This document shows, in pieces, positions 1-4,878 of a DNA stretch of 5,066 nt (position 1 is the stretch's first letter; every line of letters begins with the position of its first letter). The stretch is from Methanothermococcus okinawensis (GTDB lineage Archaea; AGJL01; Methanococci; Methanococcales; Methanococcaceae). A program made the position numbers and the translations under genes. Where the stretch lies: positions 1 through 5,066 of the forward strand of contig DQVU01000222.1 in NCBI GenBank assembly GCA_015661585.1, in the 5' to 3' direction. The notes below the pieces were generated by a model. That model did not search any database and was not told the DNA's origin. It saw only the letters and a list, made by a program, of their open reading frames with translations.

Positions 1-87
1 CAGAGTAAAAATAGTAAGAGATTGATAAATTAAAAAAGGGAAAACTTCTAAGAAGAAGGGTTAATAGAAATCCTGCCCCGCTTCTCC

Positions 88-116
88 AGTATTTATTATT
101 CGAGAAATATTTTTTT
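88..116 (+). terminator. Hairpin plus T-run, terminator-like, for a gene left of the window
   Basis: AGTATTT (88-94) can pair with AAATATT (105-111), including one G-U pair, around a 10-nt loop. The 3' arm runs into seven T residues (110-116). A hairpin followed by a U-tract, or a U-tract alone, fits archaeal 3' ends. The upstream imperfect hairpin at 51-85 may belong to the same 3' region. In DNA this AT-rich the match could be chance. Confidence 0.3.
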
Positions 117-121
117 AAATT

Positions 122-203
122 ACTACTTTAATAGGGACTAAGATTGTTATTATTTTATTTTAATACTACTTTTTTATCGTGTAGAAAGTATAAAACTATT
201 AAA
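122..203 (+). repeat. Inverted-repeat leader element, copy 1
   Basis: The first 24 bases (122-145) match 2547-2570 at 20 of 24 positions, and all four differences are A/G. The shared motif reads ACTACTTTRATAGG followed directly by RACTARGRTT. TTTAATAG (127-134) is a perfect 8-bp complement of CTATTAAA (196-203), as in copy 2, where the related TTTGATAG pairs with CTATCAAG (one G-U pair) downstream. ACTACTTT recurs inside the element at 165-172. The interior is much longer than in copy 2 (61 versus 23 bases). Function is unknown: a structured leader RNA, a regulator-binding site or a small dispersed repeat are all possible. Confidence 0.45.
183..197 (+). promoter_or_regulatory. TATA-like box, possible promoter of a transcript starting near 215
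   Basis: AGAAAGTATAAAAC has the form of an archaeal BRE plus TATA box. The predicted start, about 25 bases downstream, would fall near 215, where the GC content rises from about 20% to about 38%. This would fit a small RNA or long leader covering 215-350. It is weak evidence, because TATA-like strings are common here. Confidence 0.22.
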
Positions 204-210
204 TCGATAT

Positions 211-360
211 AACCAATAACGACAGATGAAGAGATCCCATAAGTACAACAGTGGTAATGTGGAAAGGTGAAAGTAACTACTAATAATAGGATCCATACAG
301 AATTCTTGAGACTTGTAACACAACACTTGACCTCAAAGTAGTGTTGATAGTGGGCAGGAA
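211..360. other. Higher-GC patch: possible small RNA or decayed gene
   Basis: 57 of 150 bases are G or C, close to the coding regions and nearly twice the flanks. In thermophilic AT-rich archaea such islands often mark structured RNAs. The patch ends in a hairpin (321-346). A 14-codon frame (226-270) overlaps a 24-codon frame (267-341) by four bases (GTGA). On the minus strand, two in-frame open segments are separated by one stop. None is recognisable as a protein, so RNA gene, gene remnant and plain leader DNA stay open. Confidence 0.2.
321..346. repeat. 7-bp inverted repeat, hairpin or operator candidate
   Basis: CAACACT (321-327) and AGTGTTG (340-346) are perfect complements around a 12-nt loop. 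The right half also carries TCAAAGTAGTG (333-343), the reverse complement of the first 11 bases around copy 2 of the leader element (2546-2556). It lies about 25 bases before the TATA-rich promoter of the regulator operon, where an operator or a small-RNA terminator hairpin would be expected. Confidence 0.35.
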
Positions 361-370
361 TAGTAATTTA

Positions 371-393
371 TTTATATCATTAAATATATAAAA
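371..393 (+). promoter_or_regulatory. TATA-box region of the HTH-regulator operon
   Basis: TTTATATC (371-378) and AAATATATAAAA (382-393) are both good archaeal TATA-box candidates. A start 22-28 bases downstream would fall around 400-415 and leave a leader of about 20-30 bases before the ATG at 433. Which of the two boxes is used cannot be told from the sequence. Confidence 0.5.
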
Positions 394-423
394 TTTAATT
401 TGCGATGTGTGTATAGGTTGGGG

Positions 424-428
424 GGTGA
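424..428 (+). promoter_or_regulatory. Shine-Dalgarno site fixing the ATG start at 433
   Basis: GGTGA matches the archaeal anti-SD sequence and sits 4 nt before ATG 433. The in-frame upstream TTG at 400 has no such site, so the shorter protein is preferred. Confidence 0.8.
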
Positions 429-432
429 GAAT

Positions 433-1413
433 ATGAGAGAGATCATCCTTTCAGAATGTGTTGAGATGTTACAGAGATTCAACTTTACAGTTTCACAGAC
501 CTTCGGTAGATCCTGTTTCGATATACTTGCCAGGAGAGAGGATATAAAATATTTAATAAAGGTGTTGAAAAACATAGACAGTTTAAGTTATGAACAATCT
601 GTAGAATTATTGAAACTCTCTAAGATCTTAGGTGCTACCCCTCTCTTAATTGGTATTAGGACGAGAAACCTTCCAATGGAAGATGGAGTAGTATACGAGA
701 GGTATAACATAAAGGCTATAACACTTAAAACCTTTGAGTCCTACTTAGAAGGTAGTCCTCCAATTGTATATGCTGGAAGAGGTGGTTTCTTCGTAAATAT
801 AGATGGAGAAACCTTGAGAACTGTTAGAGAAAGGTTAAACATATCAGTGGGAGAGTTGGCAGAGTATTCCAACGTCTCAAGAAAGATGATATATAAATAT
901 GAACAGAATTTAGCAAATCCTACCATAGAGGTTGCTCTAAGAATAGAAGAGTACTTAGATACACCGTTGATAAAGGGCATATCGTTGGAGATAGATGAAA
1001 AAGAGATAAATAAAATAAACATAGAGGATAGGAGAGATAGTTATAAGTCTGAAAATGGAAAAGAAGGAGATTTTAAATTGTATGTAATAGGTATATTCAA
1101 CCAATTAGGATTTAACACCACAGAGGTTAAAAGAGCTCCCTTCGATGCTGTTGTGGAGAAGGAAGATGTGGAAAGTGATGAGTATAACCTCTGTACTCTG
1201 GTACTAACTAACATAGAGGAGAGAGAAACTGAAGAGACTAGACAGAAGATGTTAATTGTAAGTCAGCTGTCATACGTATTGAACAGTGGTTCTCTTCTAG
1301 TGTTAGAGAAGGAGAACCATCACAGTATAGGCTATGTAAAGACTATAAATATAAGGGAGTTGGAAAGAATGGAAGATGCCTCAGATCTGTTAGAATACAT
1401 AGCCAGTAAGTAG
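433..1413 (+). CDS. Archaeal XRE-family HTH transcriptional regulator with flanking nuclease-like modules
   Basis: A probable DNA-binding regulator of 326 aa, similar in length and layout to the archaeal 'putative HTH-type transcriptional regulatory protein' family. An HTH_XRE (cro/C1) domain is seen at about residues 127-180, with the typical LAEYSNVSRKMIYKYEQ helix-turn-helix and NPTIEVALRIEEYL helices. The N-terminal module (about 7-105) contains FDILARRED, then K43, which resembles the core of a restriction-endonuclease-like fold. The C-terminal module (about 214-322) repeats the pattern with FDAVVEKED. The linker at about 183-213 is charged and looks flexible. ATG 433 is chosen because GGTGA lies 4 nt upstream; a TTG at 400 would add 11 residues without a ribosome site. 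The membrane transferase gene follows after 8 bp, so the two are probably co-transcribed. The target genes are unknown; autoregulation through the upstream inverted repeat is only inference. Confidence 0.85.
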   Translation: MREIILSECVEMLQRFNFTVSQTFGRSCFDILARREDIKYLIKVLKNIDSLSYEQSVELLKLSKILGATPLLIGIRTRNLPMEDGVVYERYNIKAITLKTFESYLEGSPPIVYAGRGGFFVNIDGETLRTVRERLNISVGELAEYSNVSRKMIYKYEQNLANPTIEVALRIEEYLDTPLIKGISLEIDEKEINKINIEDRRDSYKSENGKEGDFKLYVIGIFNQLGFNTTEVKRAPFDAVVEKEDVESDEYNLCTLVLTNIEERETEETRQKMLIVSQLSYVLNSGSLLVLEKENHHSIGYVKTINIRELERMEDASDLLEYIASK

Positions 1414-1421
1414 GTGAAAAG

Positions 1422-2318
1422 GTGTCTATTCTTTTAAAAGATAGTTACTTTCTAGGACTTTTAGTAGTTGTATTTCTACTCTCCTACCTCCTAACAAGAA
1501 CTTTTATAAAGTTTATGGTAAATTACAAGTACAGTTTCGATCTCCACAAGAGGAGTAAGGAGAAGATCCCTGAAATGGGTGGTGTTGTCCCTGTTTTAAT
1601 AACTTCCCTGTTATTCATGTTGTTGGATTTTAAAATACCCCTTATTTTACTTCTAACTGGACTTGTAGGTATCTACGACGATCTCTTTAAGTTGTCACCT
1701 TTTAAGAAGATAGTGATCCTAGGTGTTATTGGAGGTATTGTAGGGTATCTGATCTTTGGTTTTGATGTTAAAACACTCCTTATGATCCTAGGCGTCTCTA
1801 TCTTTTCAAACTTTACAAATATGTTAGCTGGATTCAACGGATTGGAGATAGGGTTGGGGATAATTTCAGCATTTTTTTTAGGTATAGTGTTATTGTTAAA
1901 TGGGGAGTATGAGGGTTTCAGACTGATTCTTATTTTTATAGCCTCTTATTTAGGGCTATTTCTTTTTAATAAATATCCTGCTAAGGTATTTCCAGGGGAT
2001 GTAGGTACCCTCCCCATAGGTGCATTTTTAATTACCCTCGCTATTAAATACTCCATACCTGAGTTTCTTGTTATAATGATTCCCTACATTATAGATGCAT
2101 CCCTGAAGTACCTCTCTGCAGGTGTTACAAAGAGGGAGGACCACAAACCTACCACTTTACGGGAGGATGGAAAACTGGATCCAGGTGAGGGGTATCTCTC
2201 CCTTCCAAGACTTATTTTAAAGATATATCCAATGAGGGAGTACGAGTTAGTTTTAACCCTGTGGATAATGGGGATATTTTTTGGGATCCTGGCTGTTGTA
2301 TTTAAGGTAATAAGGTAA
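1422..2318 (+). CDS. MraY/Alg7-family glycosyl-1-phosphate transferase (AglH-like), membrane protein
   Basis: A polytopic membrane enzyme of glycosyltransferase family 4 (PF00953 type). These enzymes transfer a sugar 1-phosphate, usually GlcNAc-1-P from UDP-GlcNAc, to a polyprenyl phosphate. The 298 aa are almost wholly hydrophobic, with about 9-10 membrane segments. Family motifs appear in order: PEMGGV (50-55), the metal-binding DD pair (86-87), NMLAGFNGLEIG (133-144), FNKYPAKVFPGDVG (182-195) and the cytosolic-loop motif HKPTTLREDGKL (241-252). Methanococcales lack murein and pseudomurein, so initiation of the dolichol-linked N-glycan, the role proposed for AglH of Methanococcus, is likelier than a wall role. 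The exact sugar cannot be read from the sequence. The GTG start lies 4 nt after a GGTGA site that overlaps the stop codon of the upstream regulator gene, which argues for translational coupling in one operon. Confidence 0.88.
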   Translation: MSILLKDSYFLGLLVVVFLLSYLLTRTFIKFMVNYKYSFDLHKRSKEKIPEMGGVVPVLITSLLFMLLDFKIPLILLLTGLVGIYDDLFKLSPFKKIVILGVIGGIVGYLIFGFDVKTLLMILGVSIFSNFTNMLAGFNGLEIGLGIISAFFLGIVLLLNGEYEGFRLILIFIASYLGLFLFNKYPAKVFPGDVGTLPIGAFLITLAIKYSIPEFLVIMIPYIIDASLKYLSAGVTKREDHKPTTLREDGKLDPGEGYLSLPRLILKIYPMREYELVLTLWIMGIFFGILAVVFKVIR

Positions 2319-2389
2319 TTAAGGATAATAATACAAGATTGTAAATAGAAGAATGATAATAAAAATAAAAAAATGGATAAAATTCTGAA

Positions 2390-2447
2390 TGTATAGGATA
2401 TTTTTAATTAGGTGGAAAATTAAAAAATACTATCTCTCATCTATACA
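2390..2447. repeat. Long imperfect hairpin after the transferase gene
   Basis: Three nested arms pair: TGTATAG (2390-2396) with CTATACA (2441-2447), GATA (2397-2400) with TATC (2431-2434), and TTTTTAATT (2401-2409) with AATTAAAAA (2418-2426). That is 20 bp, with two bulges on the 3' side only. The apical loop is AGGTGGAA, which exposes a Shine-Dalgarno-like string without a usable start codon after it. It could be the 3' end structure of the regulator/transferase mRNA or a small RNA. Much of the pairing is A-T, so chance is not excluded. Confidence 0.35.
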
Positions 2448-2470
2448 GGACTCTGAAAAACAAAGTAAGA

Positions 2471-2542
2471 TTTTTTAAGTTCTCTTTTATCCTTTTTTAA
2501 GATTTTTATTTTTTATGATTTTTATCATTATTATTATTTTTT
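2471..2542 (+). terminator. T-rich tract, likely terminator region of the first operon
   Basis: Repeated runs of 4-6 T occur on the + strand, with a 5-bp hairpin ATGAT (2515-2519)/ATCAT (2524-2528) near the end. U-rich tracts are the usual archaeal termination signal, and this is the first strong one after the transferase stop at 2318. It lies close to sfsA, so part of it may belong to the sfsA promoter; no clear TATA box is seen for sfsA. Confidence 0.35.
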
Positions 2543-2546
2543 AATC

Positions 2547-2591
2547 ACTACTTTGATAGGAACTAGGGTTATCTTTTAACCACTATCAAGG
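2547..2591 (+). repeat. Inverted-repeat leader element, copy 2, covering the sfsA ribosome site
   Basis: 2547-2570 repeats 122-145 with four A/G changes. CTTTGATAG (2551-2559) pairs with CTATCAAGG (2583-2591), 9 bp with one G-U. Inside, GGTTA (2567-2571) pairs with TAACC (2577-2581) around a 5-nt loop. The outer 3' arm includes G2590 and G2591, the first two bases of the sfsA Shine-Dalgarno site. The fold could therefore limit ribosome access, if the element is transcribed. It could equally act as DNA, as a dyad operator at the gene's start. Confidence 0.5.
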
Positions 2592-2594
2592 TGA
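2590..2594 (+). promoter_or_regulatory. sfsA: Shine-Dalgarno site selecting the TTG start of sfsA
   Basis: GGTGA lies 4 nt before TTG 2599, the same spacing as for the two genes of the first operon. The in-frame ATG at 2608 would be 13 nt away, too far for this site. Confidence 0.7.
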
Positions 2595-2598
2595 AATT

Positions 2599-3297
2599 TT
2601 GGAACTTATGGATCTAAATAACCTTGGAAACCTGGAGGTTGGTAGGTTTATAAAAAGGGAAAATAGATTTTTGGGGAAAATAGTTGTAGATGGTAAGGAG
2701 AGAAGTTGTTACATAGCAGATACTGGACGTCTTAGGGATATACTAGTTAGAGGTAGGGAGATATTGGTGGTAAAAAACAGGGAGGGTTTAAAGACTGACT
2801 ATACACTGATAACAGTTAATGTTGAGGGAGAGTGGGTACTTGTAAATACATCCATCCACTCTTCTATAGCCTATAGAGCCATAGAAAAGGGCGTATTAGG
2901 TTTTATACCTAGGAAGATAGAGAAGGAGGTTAAGTTTAAAAACAGTCGCTTTGATTTTCTAGTGGATAACAACACCTTTGTAGAGTTAAAAGGTTGTAAT
3001 CTAGTTAAGGGGGATATAGGTTATTTTCCAGATGCTCCGACTAAGAGGGGCGTGAAACATCTTAGGGGGTTAATAGAGGCTAAAGAGATGGGTTATAACG
3101 CTGTAATACTTATAATGGCAGTTAGAGACTGTAAGCACTTCCTTCCCAACTGGGAGGTAGATAGGGAATTCAGTGAGATGTTCTACAGGGCTCTTGAAAA
3201 GGGTGTAGATTTTAGAGGATTTAAGATCAAGGTAGAAGATGATGGGAAGGTATATTTTAATTCTACCTTGGAACTTGGTTCTATTGGTGGATATTAA
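2599..3297 (+). CDS. sfsA: SfsA family protein (sugar fermentation stimulation protein homologue)
   Basis: A soluble 232-aa protein of the usual length for SfsA. The family was named for an E. coli maltose-metabolism phenotype; its biochemical role in archaea is not settled. Members have an N-terminal OB-like DNA-binding part and a C-terminal PD-(D/E)xK nuclease fold. Visible here are the N-terminal CYIADTGRLRDIL segment (37-49, matching the family 'P/D-x-G-R-L' turn), SRFDFLV (116-122), VELKG (128-132) and the hallmark FPDAPTKRGVKHL (143-155). The nuclease-type residues D119, E129 and K131 are all present, so an active metal-dependent nuclease is possible. The TTG start is chosen from the GGTGA site 4 nt upstream. 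The gene appears to be transcribed alone: 280 bp separate it from the transferase gene and 255 bp from the next gene. The inverted-repeat element at its 5' end may regulate it. Confidence 0.92.
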   Translation: MELMDLNNLGNLEVGRFIKRENRFLGKIVVDGKERSCYIADTGRLRDILVRGREILVVKNREGLKTDYTLITVNVEGEWVLVNTSIHSSIAYRAIEKGVLGFIPRKIEKEVKFKNSRFDFLVDNNTFVELKGCNLVKGDIGYFPDAPTKRGVKHLRGLIEAKEMGYNAVILIMAVRDCKHFLPNWEVDREFSEMFYRALEKGVDFRGFKIKVEDDGKVYFNSTLELGSIGGY

Positions 3298-3491
3298 ATA
3301 TAATTATTAAATATAAAAAAAATAATTATTATTAAAAATTTAAAAATAAAAATTAACTGAATAATTAAGACCAAATAAAAAACTTTTTAGATTCTAAAAC
3401 TCTGTCCTCTCCTCGAGGTAATTTAAATGTAATAACCATTAGAAGTCCCGTTCCATCTGTCTTTATTAGCCAGACTTCATAACAGATACTC

Positions 3492-3506
3492 AATATTATA
3501 TTAAAT
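3492..3506 (+). promoter_or_regulatory. TATA-like box of the TatD/moaE operon
   Basis: AATATTATATTAAAT is a plausible archaeal TATA region. A start about 25 bases downstream would fall near 3525, leaving a leader of about 25-30 bases before ATG 3553. Upstream, GAAGTC (3442-3447) and GACTTC (3473-3478) form a 6-bp inverted repeat of unknown meaning. Confidence 0.4.
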
Positions 3507-3542
3507 GTTGCTTAAATTCAAAACAATTCATGGATCCTCATT

Positions 3543-3548
3543 GGTGAT
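3543..3548 (+). promoter_or_regulatory. Shine-Dalgarno site selecting ATG 3553
   Basis: GGTGAT lies 4 nt before ATG 3553, where the conserved MIDAHTHLD sequence begins. The in-frame TTG at 3505 has no ribosome site and would add 16 residues before the metal-binding motif, so it is rejected. Confidence 0.75.
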
Positions 3549-3552
3549 CCTC

Positions 3553-4305
3553 ATGATCGATGCCCATACACACCTGGATGTTAGAAGTTTTGAAGACTTG
3601 GAGAAGATGGCTCTATGTGGTATTGAAAAGATTATCACCTGTGCCCACAATCCCTACAGGATGAGTGTCCCAGAGGTGTATCTGGATCACTGGGAGAGAC
3701 TGATAAGGATGGAAACTAAGAGAGGTTCAATGACAGGGATAGATGTTAAAGTAACCATAGGGATACATCCAATGGGATATCCAAAGGAGTGGCAGAGGTT
3801 GATAGAGGAGATGCCAAGATACTTAGAGGACAAAAACGTTGTAGGCATAGGGGAAACTGGACTCCACTATCTAAGGGGTGATGAGAAAAATCTTCTAAGG
3901 GAGCAACTTAAACTGGCGATGGAGTACAGTGTGCCTGTAGTGATCCATACACCAGAGAAGAATAAAGGTAAGGCTCTACGGGAGATACTGAAGATACTTA
4001 AAGAGGTGGAGATAGAGGAGGATCTAGTGATGATAGATCATATAAATAGAGACACTGTAGATCTCATAGATATGGATGTGTATGTTGGTTTGACGGTACA
4101 ACCTATGAAGATAAGTCCAGAGGAGGCTGTTGAGATTATAGGAAATTACGATAGGAGGTTTATACTAAGTAGTGACTTAGGGAGTTTGAAGTCAGATATC
4201 TACGCACTTCCCAGGACAAAATTGCTTATGAAGAAAAGTGGACTAGAGAAGAGAAAGATAGTTGAGAGTACATATAAAAATGCAAGGGATTTCTACAAAT
4301 TATAG
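3553..4305 (+). CDS. TatD-related metal-dependent hydrolase
   Basis: A 250-aa TIM-barrel hydrolase of the amidohydrolase superfamily. All the expected metal-site motifs are present in order: DAHTHLD (H5, H7) at the N-terminus, the IHP histidine (H72), GETGLH (E101), VIHTP (H132), IDH (H163) and SSDLG (D208). TatD enzymes are often metal-dependent DNases, but this archaeal branch is not well characterised, so the substrate (nucleic acid or a small amide or ester) is open. The protein has no signal peptide or membrane segment and should be cytosolic. ATG 3553 is chosen because the HxH motif normally starts within the first residues and a GGTGAT site lies just upstream. moaE follows 11 bp after the stop, and its ribosome site overlaps this gene's stop codon, so both are probably one operon. 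No functional link between the two is known to me. Confidence 0.88.
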   Translation: MIDAHTHLDVRSFEDLEKMALCGIEKIITCAHNPYRMSVPEVYLDHWERLIRMETKRGSMTGIDVKVTIGIHPMGYPKEWQRLIEEMPRYLEDKNVVGIGETGLHYLRGDEKNLLREQLKLAMEYSVPVVIHTPEKNKGKALREILKILKEVEIEEDLVMIDHINRDTVDLIDMDVYVGLTVQPMKISPEEAVEIIGNYDRRFILSSDLGSLKSDIYALPRTKLLMKKSGLEKRKIVESTYKNARDFYKL

Positions 4306-4316
4306 GAGGTAATACA

Positions 4317-4676
4317 ATGAAGGTATATAACAATTACGAGGAATTCAGAGACGCTATAAATAGACTTATAGAAAAATATAAGGGAGAAATGGGTTGTTAT
4401 GTATCCATAACAGGTTATGTGAGGAATTACGACATGATAGGTGGAAAAAAGATACCCTCAGACGGCATGGTTATAGATGATATATCCAAGGAGATAAGAA
4501 GTATAGTGGAGGATGCTCTCAAAAGGTTTGATATTATAGATGTGGTGGTATATCATAACATAGGTTATTTAAAGGTTGGAGATATGGTAACATCTATTTA
4601 TGTATTTGCTAAACATAGAAAGGAGGCATTTTTAGCCTGCCAGTATATTATAGATGAGATAAAAAAGTATCACTGA
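4317..4676 (+). CDS. moaE: MoaE-like molybdopterin synthase large-subunit homologue, C-terminally short
   Basis: MoaE, with the sulfur carrier MoaD, converts precursor Z (cPMP) into molybdopterin, needed for Mo/W enzymes such as formylmethanofuran dehydrogenase. Family traits seen: GCYVSITGYVRNYD (26-39, matching the G-x-VR-N strand), HNIGYLKVGD (80-89), and KHRKEAFLACQYIIDEIKK (99-117). The protein is 119 aa, against about 150 for E. coli MoaE. It stops just where the conserved P-x-W-K-K/R-E segment with the second catalytic lysine should follow; a lysine matching E. coli K119 is kept (K116 or K117). The usual HR at 80-81 is HN, and the usual tyrosine-glutamate pair after the VR motif is not evident (MVIDDI instead). 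AGGAGGT (4304-4310) precedes ATG 4317. It may be a divergent or non-catalytic paralogue rather than a full synthase subunit. Confidence 0.8.
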   Translation: MKVYNNYEEFRDAINRLIEKYKGEMGCYVSITGYVRNYDMIGGKKIPSDGMVIDDISKEIRSIVEDALKRFDIIDVVVYHNIGYLKVGDMVTSIYVFAKHRKEAFLACQYIIDEIKKYH

Positions 4677-4699
4677 GGTGATGATTGTTATATATCTTA

Positions 4700-4758
4700 T
4701 TTTTTTGGGTATTGGCTGGTGTCAAAAATAATAGATTAAATCCAGCATCCCAATAAAA
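4700..4758 (+). terminator. Stem-loop just after moaE, 3' end structure or terminator
   Basis: TTTTTTTGGG (4700-4709) pairs with CCCAATAAAA (4749-4758) with one T-T mismatch. Then, after a small internal loop, GCTGG (4715-4719) pairs with CCAGC (4742-4746) around a 22-nt loop. About 14 pairs form, eight of them G-C. It starts 23 nt after the moaE stop. There is no T-run directly 3' of it (an A-rich stretch follows), so it may protect the mRNA end rather than terminate by itself. Confidence 0.45.
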
Positions 4759-4878
4759 ATAATAATTAATAAAAAATAAAAAATTCTAAAACTGTTAAAC
4801 CTAAAAAAAAGAATAATTCTGGTGAAAAAGTAAAGGAGAAGCAGAGTTGAATTTCTGTTAAATCCTTATTCTTAAGAG

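Larger units (their letters stand above)
1..432. other. Intergenic region upstream of the HTH-regulator operon
   Basis: No convincing protein or tRNA gene is seen on either strand. From left to right it holds: an imperfect hairpin (AGAAG 51-55 with CTTCT 81-85, GGG 58-60 with CCC 77-79); a small hairpin with a T-run (88-116); an inverted-repeat element (122-203); a stretch of 38% GC at 211-360, against 20% at 81-210; a 7-bp hairpin at 321-346; and TATA-like boxes just before the regulator gene. Short open frames exist at 226-270 and 267-341, but neither has a good ribosome binding site. Confidence 0.6.

Noticed and set aside
51..88. tRNA 3' end, suggested by the terminal CTTCTCCA
   Set aside because: No matching acceptor strand, T-arm or anticodon arm is found upstream.
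122..203. CRISPR repeat remnant
   Set aside because: There is no regular repeat-spacer array and no cas gene; the two copies lie 2.4 kb apart with different interiors.
400..432. Longer regulator protein starting at TTG 400
   Set aside because: It has no ribosome binding site, whereas ATG 433 has GGTGA 4 nt upstream.
372..575. Minus-strand 67-codon frame
   Set aside because: It lies opposite the start of the regulator gene, has no ribosome site or family features, and is best seen as a shadow frame.
741..1022. Minus-strand 93-codon frame
   Set aside because: It lies opposite the HTH domain of a clearly coding gene; its composition is the complement of that domain.
3505..3552. Longer TatD-related protein starting at TTG 3505
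   Set aside because: It overlaps the TATA-like box, has no ribosome site, and adds residues before the HxH motif that the family does not have.
4673..4683. C/D-box small RNA suggested by CTGA next to GTGATGA at the moaE end
   Set aside because: The spacing is wrong for D'/C' boxes, no partner boxes are found, and the bases are explained by the stop codon and a ribosome-site-like string.
4674..4760. Selenocysteine readthrough of the moaE TGA with the following hairpin as a SECIS element
   Set aside because: The hairpin lacks the GAA/A internal loop of archaeal SECIS elements, and the 20 codons after TGA do not continue the MoaE family sequence.
3391..4794. Shared string ATTCTAAAACT at 3391-3401 and 4783-4793
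   Set aside because: Eleven A/T-rich bases without matching flanks; expected by chance in this composition.
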